Notes: generated by a model from the letters alone, not told the origin. Positions 37,521 to 49,354 are shown, numbered from the stretch's first letter. The stretch: DNA of 64,000 nt from Eonycteris spelaea (GCA_003508835.1 PUFA01000012.1:20130001-20194000); one strand, 5' to 3'. Program-made: numbers and translations.

Positions 37521-37934
37521 ATAACTCACTCTGGGATGCAGTTAATGATGATGTGCCAAGGACCCTTGGAGAATCCTGCAGATGTATCTTGGAGTTTCTT
37601 GACAGTTTGCTATGGTACAGTGAGTGTGTCATTTATGAGCACATGAATTCAGAAAACCGTTGTTAGGAGAGCATGATGCTTCAAGGGTTAGACCATGCCA
37701 TTGCCCTAGGAACTGAAGGGAGCAGCAAGCATGAGATATTCCACTTTCTTACATTCAATTCCAAGACTGTTTCTATGCTTTCTGCTTTGTGGAATTTCCT
37801 ATAAGTGAACAGAAACCCAAATCAGAAGCAAAGTATTATAATAGGAGGTTTTCACTGTCAAGCACCATGAGTAGACAAGACACTTAAAAGAAAGAAGTAA
37901 TGACAAGATCATGTCTACAGGATTTGATCACAAA

Positions 37935-37972
37935 AGAAAACAAAAACAAAACAAAAAACAAAAACAAAAACC
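37935..37972 (+). repeat. (CAAAA) microsatellite
   Basis: Imperfect CAAAA/CAAAAA units. Confidence 0.9.
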
Positions 37973-38714
37973 TCTTAATGTGCACCTCTAAGGACATGGG
38001 TCAAGGAGGGGGTGTGGTGACCTCTAATATCTACTCTACCCTTTGAAACAGCTCAACAGTTAAAGGAGAGAACCCTCACCCACAGAGGTGCTGAGAAAAC
38101 AGAGTCGGTGACTTCTGAGAGGCTTTGCTGAAAAACCTTCTGACTAATGTCTCATCCTAGAATCGATTTTTGGACTGCAAAGAGAAGGAAGTTTCTCCTC
38201 ATATTTGTTTCAGATTTCCCTAAAAGAGGAGTTCTAAAGCATTTGTTCCATAACTGATGTTTCTACCTCTGTCCCCATGTAAAATAACCAAGAGAGAGCC
38301 ACAGGCTGCCCCGTGTTTTCTCAGTGCCGCTGCCTGGGGGTGACCTATTTTGAGTCCATAACTCCTTTTAGAATGGGATGAAAGCTATGGGCCTCCTCTT
38401 CAGAAAAATGCACATAAGCCCATATACACAAAACTTTCCACACAATTTCAGTGGATTCAGAGACCCATTTGAAACCTATCCATGCACTCTAGGGAGCCTG
38501 TGCTCCAGGAAACATTCAAAATGTAATTTCTTGCAAAAAAAGAGTTTTAGCTTTAGCTGCATTGATTCATGAGTCTCAGAAATATTGGACAGTGGTTCTC
38601 AGGCCAGAGGTTTGTGGGTAGGTCCCAAGGGAGAGGTGAAGTCAGTAACTATAGAAATGGGCACAATGGCAGTCTCTAACTCTGTGATGGTGACACTATT
38701 CCTTCTAGTCAGAG

Positions 38715-39262
38715 TCACCAGATAAAATCCTCGATAACCAGTTAAATTTGAATTTCAGATAAGTGACAAATAAATTTTTAGGATCAGTATGTCCCATGCA
38801 ATATTTGGGACATAGTCTCAGGCCACTTGGGCTGCTCTAACAGAACATCATAGACTATGTGGCTTAAATAGCATAAATTTATTTCTCACAGTTCTGGAGG
38901 CTGAAAAATCCAAGGACCTAGACACCAGCAGATACAGTGTGTGATGAGGCCCCACTTCATGGTTTATAGATGGATATCTTCTTACTGTAACCTCACACAG
39001 CAAAAGGGTCAAGGGAGCTCTCTGGGATCCCTTGTATAAGGGCATTAATCCCATTTATGAGGGCTTCACCCTCAAGACCTAACCACCTCCACAGCCCCAA
39101 CCTCCTAAAGCTATCACTTTGGTCATTAGGTTTTAACATATTCATTTCAGAGCAAAAACAAACATTCAGTCCATAGGTAATATACTAAAACTTATTTATT
39201 ATGTATCTGAAATTCAAATTTAACTGGGTGTTCTCTATTTTGATTTGCTAAATCTGGCAACC
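38715..39262. mobile_element. Palindromic mini-transposon split by an LTR
   Basis: The left arm (38,715-38,815) contains 'gttaaatttgaatttcagat' and the right arm (39,177-39,262) its reverse complement 'atctgaaattcaaatttaac', plus matching outer ends ('caccagataaaatcc' and 'aatctggcaaccc'). The arms belong to one palindromic element. The 360 bp between them is a MaLR LTR that entered near the centre. Family name not assigned. Confidence 0.7.
38820..39174 (-). mobile_element. MaLR (MLT1/MST-type) solo LTR
   Basis: The reverse complement of an MLT1-like LTR: 'tttatttctcacagttctgg', 'aggctgaaaaatccaagga', 'aacctcctaaagctatcact' and 'aaacattcagtccata' in the expected order. It sits inside a palindromic mini-transposon, so it is the younger of the two. 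Confidence 0.8.
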
Positions 39263-39824
39263 CAACTCTCAGTTCTACTTTGGCAAGCGTCCCCACCTTG
39301 GATTTGTTGTGCCTCTGGTCTCTGTGTGTTCCTTTTGACAATGGTCTATCTTCTCTTTTATCTCTAGATGTACTTTAGTTGATTCAGCACTGACCAGAAC
39401 TTAATGGTGATTGTTTGTTATTGTCACTCTCAACAGTACCAGGATAGTGAAACTGTGTGCCTGTGTATGTGCATGTGTGAGAGCGAGAAAGAGCAAGAGA
39501 AGTGATGAATCATTCAGAAAGAAGTTTGAGAATTACTATTTTGAGATACGCATGACTATTAGAAAATGAAAGCTAACCTCCAGTGACTGCAGAAAGAGGT
39601 AGTAGTATAACTAGAACCCATTAAGTTTGACAAGTGGCTTCTTATAGCCAAATAAGAAAAATTCCTTGAGGTTTGTAGAGTGACACTAATTCCTTGCCAA
39701 TGAGAATTAACTCTTCTTGAAAATAGGTGGTTTGGAAGAACTGCCAGCTATTAATGCCAATATCCCTCTTCTTTTTGTTCTTTAAAAACCCTAATCTCTG
39801 ATTTTGGTCAAGACAGCAATGCAT

Positions 39825-40140
39825 CTGGCTAAAACACACATTTTCCAGCATCTTTTGTATCTATAGTAGTCATGTGACAAGCTCTGGCCAATGAAACATA
39901 ATGAAAGACTGTTGGACATTTTTGAGAAATAGGAGCTGATATAAGTGCTACCTTTTCCTCCTTGTTGCTTCTCTCTTGTCATGACAGAAAATGCAGATCT
40001 GAGGCCAGCAGTGGAACAGTCATCTTGAGATCATGAAATAATTATGAGCATGAAAGCCACATGCTTAGAATAGCAGATCAGAAAGGAAAAAAGAGTCTGG
40101 AACATTGACAACTGTGGTGTGCCTTGGGCTGTAACAGCCT
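39825..40140 (+). mobile_element. Probable LTR-like remnant
   Basis: 'agtcatgtgacaagctctgg', 'ccaatgaaacataatgaaag' and 'catgaaagccacatgcttag' follow the order of a common mammalian LTR repeat. Family not assigned. Confidence 0.45.
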
Positions 40141-40559
40141 GAATCCCCTTCAGGATTGACGTCTTTGATCCCCACTGCTGAGACAGTAGACAGCTGATGT
40201 CCTTCAACTGGCAGCCCTCTCTGGGAATTGCCCTCAGCTGAAGACAGACACCCTACCCTAGGTCATAACCCTTCCAGGTTGGCAGCCTGCATCCAAAGAC
40301 TGGTTGCTGAGAGAGCATAAAGGCCTTCTCCCTTGCCCCAACACAGAAAAACTCTGAGGGGCCAGCTTCAGAGCTTCCCATGTGAATGGCTAAGGCCTTA
40401 TTATGAACACGCCGGAGCCCAACTTCTTCCTCTTACGAATCCTGCTGCCTTTCCTTACCCCACAGATGTTAATCCCAAGAACACTTCTTAATAAACTGCT
40501 TGTGTGCAGGCTCCATCACAATTTACTTTCCAGAAGAACCTGACCTGCAACAATGATCT

Positions 40560-41200
40560 TGCACAGCCGCTCCACCAGCCTACCTCGGACTTCTTGTTAC
40601 ATGAACAGGTTATTTGAAGCCACAGCAGCTGTATTTCTCATATATTCAGTCCAAAGCAATGCCTGTCTAGAACAGAAGGATATTTTATATCTTGAATATG
40701 GACTTAATATGGTCTGAATGAAGGATTGATTCCCAAGACTTAGCCTGAGTTGCTGAAGGCAAACATAATATAAGTGAAACTTATGGATTGACAAGGAAAA
40801 ATCAATTCCAACATGATTTCTGTTTGGGAATATAAGGATGAGGAAAAGCCATTCCCTAAAGCTACAAGAAAAGTCAGGGCCTTGACATTTCTCACTGGAA
40901 GACTAATGAAGGATGAACTCCAAAGAGACTTGGCTAGATTGAAACACAAATATTGGCTCTACAAAAGCTGGCAACCCCCTTCAATGAAAATAGATGAAGG
41001 CACAGGAAGAGTTGGTCAGCATGGCTCAGAGGAAACAATTCCAGTACTGAAGATTTAATGTTCGAATGTGCATTTATATTGCTATTGACAAACTGTAAAC
41101 TCCTCAGACATCATTAGTTCTAGAAAACTTGATAACTAGAGATGTTAAGTCAAGTGTTCATTGTTAGTGCCAAAAAAAAATAAATAAAACCTCACAAAGT
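40560..41200. other. Unannotated sequence with an 81-codon open frame
   Basis: The plus-strand frame 40,813-41,058 has a basic, charged segment (RLMKDELQRDLARLKHKYW) that looks more protein-like than its neighbours, but no family is recognised and no introns or poly(A) tail support a pseudogene call. Confidence 0.3.
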
Positions 41201-41215
41201 AAAAAGCAAATAAAA

Positions 41216-41546
41216 CATATCTCTTCAAAGTAGTGTTTTGGGTTTCTTCGGATAAATACCCAGAGGTGGGGTTATGGGGTTCTTCTTTGTCTCTTGTTAT
41301 AGCCTTTGTTTTAAAGTTTGTTTGTTTGTTTTTCTGGTATTGCTAACCAAGATTTTCATACATTTCCATTTTTATGAAATATCTTTTTCTATCCCTTTAC
41401 TTTCAGTCTGTTTGTATCTTTTGATCTGAAGTGAGTCTCTTGTAGGCAGAGTTATATAAATATTTACTCACCATGTTGTACACTTGAAACTAATATAATA
41501 TTGTATGCCAACTGTATTTGAAAAACAAAAAAAAAATTTTAAAGGG
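41216..41546. mobile_element. 5'-inverted (twin-primed) L1 of the same deleted type
   Basis: Positions 41,228-41,452 are minus-strand L1 containing the same fusion of the ORF2 C-terminal region to the endonuclease region as the copy at 7.0-7.8 kb (junction near 41,280). They abut a plus-strand L1 3' terminus at about 41,455-41,530 ('ttgtacacttgaaactaat') ending in an A-rich tail. The whole is flanked by AAAAGCAAATAAAA at 41,202-41,215 and AAAAGCAAACAAAA at 41,547-41,560 (13 of 14 matching). One target-site duplication around both orientations is the signature of twin priming. Confidence 0.82.
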
Positions 41547-42792
41547 AAAAGCAAACAAAATGAACAAACAATGATCCCTGGAAATGAATAAAAAGTAAAA
41601 ATGAAAGCAAATAATTTCTCTTTTTTCTTCCCAGTGAATGGAATATGAGGTTAAGTACACCTTTGATCATCATGAAATGTGAAGAGAGTGCATTCTAGGT
41701 GAAATCAACAGTGAATTCAGATCTCTTTAGAGACAGAAAATGTGAAGTTGGTATTCTTCCTAGTGTCTCATCTAGATGCATGACACCTATATGGTTTATG
41801 GTGAAGCCAGAAAATCTAAATCAGAAAAACACTATGACAATCCCGAGGGCTTAATCGTCACCCAGGGCCCTTTTGTATTACTAGTAGATTACTGCTTTCT
41901 CTTTCTGAGTTTTAAAATTAGTACAATTGACTCTTCAAATAAGACAGTCATTGACATGAAAGTGAGGAATATGTACTTGGTCCATACTGCTTTTCGACTG
42001 CAAAGATCTTTCCTAAAGTAACTTAAATCCAATGATTTTTCAACGTTCGCTTGTCTTGAGACTGGGGCAATGACGGGAGAAGTACATCTGTCATATCTCG
42101 AAAGCTGTAATAAAAGCAGGGATTCAAGTTTTAATTCGTGCCCCTGGAATTTCTAGTATATCTTTTCTTTCACACTTGTCTGCTTTATGCAGGCCTGTAC
42201 TGAATTGGGAATGGCCACATTTGGCACAATGATTGCAGCCCTTTAATTTAATATAGTTCTATAATAAAATAGTAGAAGTCACATTATACTCAGGCTAATG
42301 GATTGATCTAGAGACCTCCAAGGATCATTGAAGAGTAGGGAGAAAAGATGTTGCTGTGAAGGTGAATGTGTGTGGAATTCTCTAGTGTTCCGAAGTGTGG
42401 GGTATCTTTCCTTCTTAGACTGTGTGGCCTCCTTTCTTGCTTAGTAGTAGAGTCCAGACTTTATTCATGGCAACAGTGTGCCCTGCTTAAAAACTACACT
42501 TCCTAGCTTGCCTTGTAGCTAACAGAGATCACATAACACAGTTCTGAGAAGGAGTTTAGGAGATTTTAGGATGAAGTATATCTGTGGCCCATATCTGATT
42601 CGCAGATATGTTTTGCTTGGCCTGTAGGAATTTCTTTGAAAAAGACTGGATAAATTTTAATAAAAACTCAGATATCTAAATTCTTTAAAAATAATGAAAT
42701 ATGATTCATCTCGCATTCTCATGTTGCAGTAATAGGTTGCAACTCAGTAGCAACACAGTCCCCACTTCTTCCTATTGTCTTATTGTCTACAG

Positions 42793-43015
42793 CAGGGGTC
42801 TCCCACCCCCAGGGGCAGTGAACTGGTACCAGTCGTGGTCTGGGAGGGACCAGGCTGCACAGCAGGAGGTGAGCGCCGGCTAGCAAGTGAAGCTTCATCT
42901 GTATTTGCAGCTGCTCCCCAGTGCTAGCATCACCACATCAGCTTCCTCAGGTCATCAGGCATTAGATTCTTATAGGAGCACCAGACCCTGGTGCCAAAAA
43001 GATTGAGGACCGCTG
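42793..43015. mobile_element. MER1-type hAT-Charlie element with internal deletion
   Basis: Begins CAGGGGTCTCCCACCCCC and ends GATTGAGGACCGCTG. The interior has 'ggctgcacagcaggaggtga' and 'attagattcttataggagc', typical of MER1. At 223 bp it is shorter than the roughly 340 bp of MER1B, so part of the centre is lost. GTCTACAG at 42,785-42,792 and 43,016-43,023 is a perfect 8-bp target-site duplication. Confidence 0.9.
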
Positions 43016-43317
43016 GTCTACAGTGCTCTTTTCTTTACCTGCCTCATCCTGAAAGTAACTGTTTCATGTACCTTGCCTTAAATTCTAGTCTGTTTCCCTC
43101 ACTCTTTTTCCCTTCTGTGTCTTATGCTAGGTTTTACCCTGTGCCTTAGCTGGGTGACAGATATGTCCCAAAACTCAGTTATCAGGAATGCCTAAATTAT
43201 CATGCCCAGGGAGGGATTTATCAAAGCTGGAGCATGTGTGAGTAAATGAATGGGATTATTATTCACTCACTTTAATATTTTTAGTTACTAGTCTCAAGCT
43301 TGGATCATAGGCCATAT

Positions 43318-43553
43318 ATATTTTCTATTTTTTAAAAATTTATTTTTCAATGGCGGATGACATACAATATTATATTAATTTCAGGTATACAACATAGCGA
43401 TTAGACATTTATATACCTTATAAAGTGATCACCCTAATAAGTCTAGTTCCCATGTGGCACCATACATAGTTATTATAATGTGATACTTTATAGCCCATGG
43501 CTATAGCCCCATTTGTACTTCTTAATCACTTTCACTTTTACACAGGCCATATG
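43318..43553 (-). mobile_element. L1 3' UTR fragment
   Basis: The reverse complement of a laurasiatherian L1 3' UTR ('acaatattatattaatttcagg' region), with a T-rich left end corresponding to the poly(A) tail. It is flanked by AGGCCATAT at 43,309-43,317 and 43,554-43,562, a perfect 9-bp target-site duplication. Confidence 0.85.
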
Positions 43554-44342
43554 TCAGAGTGAAGTGGACCACAGGAAGTCTAAGGGTCTTAGGTTGCTCA
43601 TTGGATCATAAGGGTTAGAACTGCATTGCAAGGCAAAACTCAAGGAGTATTTACCATATTATGTTACCAAAGGCAGCATTAGGGGACATGTGATAGGGAG
43701 AAAAGGAACCACAGAAAGCTAATAATTTATGGTTTTATCATTCATCCACTTGACAAAATATATTTTGATTATCTTTATTTTTCTTACAGAATTCTCAAGG
43801 GTTATGAGTATCACAAATTATACCCACTGAATGAAGTAGTACTTTCTTCATAATCCTCCCTAAGGTCAAATTTCAAAGGACTCTCTGCATTCCAACATTT
43901 CAGAATTATCAGCCTATCTGTACTGCTCCTGATACTAGAGACTTTGATTGTCCCACATCTTAGCTTTTACCATGCTGAAATGAAAAACTCTCCTATCTTT
44001 TTTCCTTTGGCTTTAAAAGGGAGCCTTCTTGCAGTGGAGCTCTTGCTTTCCATAAGCCTAGCTGCCCTTCCTGACACTTTTCCCAGGGCCATTGTCACTT
44101 TCTTTAATTATAGTAACCAGAGGTGCAATGAAGTTTTATTAGAAAGGAAAAAAAAGCTATTTATTTTGAATAATAGTCAACAATGGGCTGATCATTTGAG
44201 CTGTAGATGCCACTGGATTGGCATCCTGGAATGATGTCACTCTTCTGGTCAATCAATTGTAGAGGGCAATTCCTTTTGTACACAGGTTTTGCAGTCTTTA
44301 CTAATTACTTTTTGTTATATTGTGTCATTTAATGTCACAGTT

Positions 44343-44516
44343 CAGTGATTCTAAAGTATGGTCCTTAGGCAATATCTCTAAGAGCTTGTTAAAAACGTAC
44401 GTTCTCAACCTTCCCCTAAGACCTACTGAATCAGTCTCTAAGGGGAAAAGCCCCACCAATTTTGTTTATAAGTGCTCCAGGTGATTCCAGTGGACACTCA
44501 AGTGTGAGACATAGTG
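44343..44516. mobile_element. MER5A-like element
   Basis: Starts CAGTGATTCTAAAGTATGG and contains 'cctactgaatcagtctctaa' and 'agtgctccaggtgattcc'. The right end ('gtgagacatagtg') is eroded and no duplication is readable. Confidence 0.75.
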
Positions 44517-44944
44517 TTTTCATAGGAAAGGAAGTTTCTACTTAGAATTAGAAAAATTGCACGGTAAAGGAATAAAATATCAGGAGAATCTTTTGCTTTC
44601 TTGCACGTTAGGATTTTGGTTATTGGTACAATCACTGGCAATGTGTGCAAGGTGTCAGTTGCTCATATATGAACCAGCACTATCTAGGTTTGATGATGGT
44701 ATTAAAATTAGCAAGGGGAAAGGAAGAAAGGTGAGAATGGAAAAAACAATTTAATCTGAGAGGAATTTAAATACTTGTACATGCACATATTGGTAGAGAG
44801 CACACAGAGCTCGGAAAGAAAAAAAAAAACAGAAAGGGATGTTAGTGATAGACTCTATGAATAGGTAATGGAGTTCTCCAGTTCAGAGCAGAATCAGCAG
44901 AGATGCCCACAGAAGTAAAGGGAGGATTCTGAGAATGAGTGTTT

Positions 44945-45225
44945 TCATTCATTTAATAAATGATTATTGAGTGCCTACTCTATACCAGGCATCGTTCTAG
45001 GGGCCACTGTTCTTGTCCAATGAAGGATAAGATGGAAATGTTCCCTGCACTCACAGAACTTAGTCTAGTGGGGTAATGAATCACTGAATAGCCAATTATA
45101 ATACAGTGTAATAGAAGCCAATTTAGGGGGATGTGCAAGGTCGCTGTGAGAGCTCAGAGGAGAAGGCGCTGAACCCAGGCTTGGGAGATGGGGGTCTTGG
45201 TAATGGCCATTATGATGTTTAAAGC
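44945..45225 (-). repeat. L2 LINE 3' fragment
   Basis: 'aaatgattattgagtgccta', 'ctataccaggcatcgttcta' and 'ccctgcactcacagaactta' are a well preserved reversed L2 3' UTR. Confidence 0.88.
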
Positions 45226-45739
45226 AGAGACAAAATGTAGGAGCAAACAGAAGGAAAAAAGTAAAGTATTTCTCTAAAGCTCATTTCTGAGATGGGAAGC
45301 ATTGGTCTCAGTTTGGGGTTTTAATAGAAAATGTGTGTGCTGATGACATATGACAGAGGAAAGAGATCTTGGATTATGGAAATCAAAATCCTTGGCAGAA
45401 GCGCAGAACTGGGTCCAGAGCCCTCTCTGAAACCACTTCTAACCTTAGGAACACAGGCAATGATAACATTAGAGAGAGGGCTCAAGCCAATAGAAAATGA
45501 TTTTTTTTAAATCTTTGAACTAGAAGATTTGACTATTCTCCCAAAAGGAGAATATGGCTTTAGCTGCTCTGAGATACTCTCAGGATAAATTATAGCCATA
45601 AGGGCTCCTGAGCATGAATAACTATAAGAATATACGAGGGCCACGTCCTTAGGTCCCTAGGTGGTAGGAACTTTTGTCAGAGGACTGTTGTTGATAAAGT
45701 AGGGATCACTGATGGAATTCTAGTTGGAGCCCAGTACAG

Positions 45740-45770
45740 AAAAAAACAAAAACAAAAACAAAAACAAAAA
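45740..45770 (+). repeat. (CAAAAA) microsatellite
   Basis: Four to five CAAAAA units, immediately upstream of a short minus-strand L1 end. Confidence 0.9.
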
Positions 45771-45789
45771 AATGGGAGGGGGACACACA

Positions 45790-45885
45790 GCCTGAACTTA
45801 TTTATTTTTTATTTTATTAAATATATTGGGATGACATTGGTTAATAAAATTTATTTTATTTTAATTTTTTGGTTTTCATATTTTT
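45790..45885 (-). mobile_element. Short L1 3' terminus of bat-like type
   Basis: A minus-strand terminal piece (about 95 bp) with T-rich left edge and 'attgggatgacattggttaa', the complement of the terminal motif also seen at the end of the plus-strand L1 at 51.2-52.2 kb. Severely 5' truncated. Confidence 0.65.
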
Positions 45886-47320
45886 ATTTATTTACCAAAT
45901 GAATTTTAAAGCAGGTAACATTTGCTAAATGCTTACTATGTGCCAGACTTTCAGTTTGCCTTAAACCTGTAACTTTAAGGATAATTGGCCAAAAAATTCA
46001 CAATTGGTTGTTAATGTCAAAAGACATAAGAAACAATAGAAAGAATATGGCCACACATAATTCCTATCAAGTCTAGTCAAATAGCCATTTCATTAAGTTA
46101 TTTTAAGTCAGGCAAAGTCTGAGGTTAAAAATTGTTGTATATTTAAACAAAAATAATCTTTGGGACTACCTTTTTTCAGGTCTCTTCTGAATCCTTTACA
46201 TGAATGGGCAACGGCTACACATTTGTCACTCATTTGAGTCAGCAGATTCTCCATCTCTAATTCCTATGGTTTGTCCACACTGATTTGTTCGAAGTATCCT
46301 AAGTACATGGTCACTGTTACAATCAAGTAATTCTAACTAGTCCATCTTTGTGGATATCATAGTAAAGAAAGTCTCTATATTATTCTTTCAGTATATAAAT
46401 TTGCGGCAAATAATTCAGCCTGTGAAAAATGCCCTTTCCTTTCTTGAGCAAATTCTTTATCCCACCAAGATCAAAGGATACTGCTTATTCTTTGAGTGAC
46501 TTTCTCCCTTCAACATGTTAAAATAATCTTTTTTTTTTTTTTTTTGGTTTCAGGTACACTTGCAAGGTGCTCTTCATAGCGATTTTGTTGTAGTTATTCT
46601 CCTTATGTATAATTAATTGGGTTTTTAATTTTTTTCACATGAACTCCTTTACCAATTTAGGGAAAATGCCCTCTTTTTTTCCAATAATTTATATGGCTCT
46701 AGCAATTTTCTTTTTGCTCCTACCTCTAATGCTTGTTATTTTCATTTCTTGGTATATGTATTTTATGGAAAGCCAATAACAACAAAAAGGTATATAGGCT
46801 TTTCTTGTGGGTTTTTGACTTTCAATTGTCTCCTAAATGAGGCCTATAGTTATCATATTCCTTATTTTAAAATCTAGAGTGTGTGGAATGGGTTTCTTGG
46901 TTTTCTCCTGTCTCACGAAGATGGAGAATTTAATTATGTTATTAATTTTTGCTTAGTGGCTCACCGTAGCAATCTCCTGGGTGCATTTCTGATCCTGTTT
47001 AGGATGAATGTTCCTTCTGTTTTCCTTCTGTGTGTGATGTAGAAGTCGTCCTCAATTTATTAATATCCAGCCCACTGTTCACCGTCCCATCTCTCATCCT
47101 GACTGAGCAATTGGTTACTTTGTGTTTGTATGATTAAAGCCTTCTATTATTATTATCTGGACAAATTTTTTAGGTTTCCCAGTTCCATTTAACATTTTCC
47201 GTCTTGTCTTTTCACTTGGGTAATCTATAACACATATTTTTCTATATGGAGAAGTTTTAATGTGAATGTTTTTACAACTGAAAAGTTTTTATATGAAAAG
47301 GTAATAACGCAAATATATCT
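45886..47320. other. AT-rich unannotated DNA
   Basis: No gene or repeat family recognised. A T17-18 run lies near 46,529. Confidence 0.5.
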
Positions 47321-47324
47321 TGTG

Positions 47325-48010
47325 AAGTTTATTCAACAAATATTCTTTGAGTACCTGTTATGTACCAATTCTAGCCACTGAAGATAAGCAGGGACCAGAA
47401 TCTAATTTCATGTGTTTATATTCTACTGAGGGGTGGGGTAGGGAGACAACAAAGAAATAATTTGTCAGATGTTGATAAGAGCTAAAAAGAAGATGTAGAT
47501 AATAGCTTAGAGCAGCCCTTCTCTACCGGTTCTACCAGAGGATTAAAATCTAATGCCCTAAAGTATCCTTTACAGACAAAGAATTAACATCTCTCCTATA
47601 CAGCTAGAATGATTCCAGCTGTGTACCATCCCTGGGAGATGAGAGGAAATAGTCACCGAAATCATTTTCTCTAGAGCTTAATACTCTCATGGAACCATGG
47701 TTGAGAAAGTCTGGGTTGGAGAGGAACTGTGGGAGGGAGTGCTACTTTTAATTATTTGACTGGGAAGGTCTCTTTGTTGAATAGTTCTTTGAGCAAAGAC
47801 ATGAATTCAGTGAGTGAGGGAGAGCCCTGCAGATGCAAGATGTGAGTGAGGCAGAATATTCCAGCCAGAGACAAGAGTGGGCTTGGTATATTTGAGGAAC
47901 TGTTAAGAAGGCCAGCCAATGTGGCTGGAGCTGAGTTATCGAGAGACAGAGACATAGGGATAAAATCAGAGAAGTAGCTGGTGAGGGATGGAGATGGTGT
48001 GGTGGGACAT
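47325..48010 (-). repeat. L2 LINE 3' UTR, interrupted
   Basis: The 3' end is at 47,325-47,512 ('gagtacctgttatgtaccaa'). The element resumes after a hAT insertion at 47,722-48,010 ('gcagaatattccagccagag', 'ggccagccaatgtggctgga'). Total L2 sequence is about 475 bp. The 89-codon minus-strand frame at 47,752-48,021 lies in this UTR and is not a gene. Confidence 0.85.
47513..47713. mobile_element. hAT-type mini-transposon inserted in an L2
   Basis: 201 bp from CAGCCCTTCTCTACCGGTT to AACCATGGTTGAGAAAGTCTG, with inverted ends. Flanked by GCTTAGAG (47,505-47,512) and GGTTGGAG (47,714-47,721), 6 of 8 matching. L2 sequence resumes on the right side, so it split an older L2. Confidence 0.65.
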
Positions 48011-48029
48011 GCCAGAGACATTTTATCTC

Positions 48030-48185
48030 AAGTCAATTTGATGTTAAATGAGCTCCAACTATGTGTCATAATTTGAGAATTTCAAAGATGAATGAATCAT
48101 GGTCTCTGTCCTCATACAACTTATAATATAGAGTATATCACTTGACTTAGACTAAGTAAATGTAGTGTGATAAATGCCATACCTT
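48030..48185 (-). repeat. Second L2 LINE 3' fragment
   Basis: 'aaatgagctccaactatgtg', 'ctctgtcctcatacaactta' and 'gtgtgataaatgccatacc' form a separate reversed L2 3' end beside the previous copy. Confidence 0.65.
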
Positions 48186-49354
48186 ACTAATAAGCAAATG
48201 AGTGGCCGTAGGTTGAGATCTTTCAGAAGCAGACCCTGAGCTAAGCATTCAGATGCTAGTGATTTATAAAGGAAATGCTTCTAAGAGGAACTAATGAGAG
48301 ACAGGAGGGTGAGATCTCAAACAACAGTCTCAGCCTCATCTATGGGGATCTCTGTAGTATCAAGCACACCACAGAGTTTGTCCCACTTTGAGGCAAAGGA
48401 GCTGAAGTTTTGTACAAGTACACCTGCTAGTCATTGGCTATGGGTTGCCCAACAGGGTAGTGTCACTCTCAGGCATTTTCAGTTCCATGTCAGTAAGGTG
48501 GCTCCAGTGTCGAAGGTAATCCTCTAAAGATTATAGCAAAGAGAATGGAAGCTGGGGATGAGTGCACAGAGCTGGTGAAAGGGATCTAAGGGAATCTTGG
48601 TAGGCCATCAGTGTTCACCCCAGGGACATCAGGGCTTCTCAGACTAGAGAGTGGGGCTTGAAACAGAGGCAGATGATGGTAAGCTTCCCCTGGGGAAACC
48701 ATGCCTGTTTGCTTGGCTCAGTGTTCTTAGTATCTAGTCAAGTTCTTACTCACCATAGACATACCAGAGGAATTTCTGAGTGGGGACCAATACATGCATG
48801 AAACCATCCCAGGCCCAGGGATTAGTCTTGAGAAGTTTGAGGAATCATTTGGTGGAAGCCACATGCCTTAATAGTACATCTTCATAGAAGATGCTAAGCT
48901 CTTCGGTATAGGAACAGCAAGTTGATAGGAATAAAATTCAGAACTCTAGGAAATATAATAATTAAAATGGTATATTAATTTGAGTGTGAGCAAGTGACAA
49001 TACATCCAAGGGACAAAAAGTCAAAACTGCTTAGAGTATGATATGTTTTATTTAAAGTTACACAGGAAAAAAATAACAGCAAAAATAATCTCTTTAAATT
49101 TGGGAGAAAATATTTAGGTGGGTTAGCAGCTAGTTTTTGTGAGTTGGTGTTGGACTGAGAAGGACATTTTATTATAAAGAACTTGCTTAAATGTAGTTAA
49201 GAATTAGCATAGGTGAGAGGTACTAGAATGTAGAGCTCTAAACCAGGGAGAATCAAGAGGTTTCCCCCTGGGTCCCAATTCTGATTGGTTAAAGTGGGAA
49301 GCCAGTAACAATGTGCTGAGGATTCTGAGGCCACATCCAGGTTCAGGAGACTAC

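Larger units (their letters stand above)
36426..38700. other. Unannotated intergenic DNA
   Basis: Unique sequence with short open frames on both strands, a weak L2 piece and a CAAAA repeat. No gene recognised. Confidence 0.45.
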
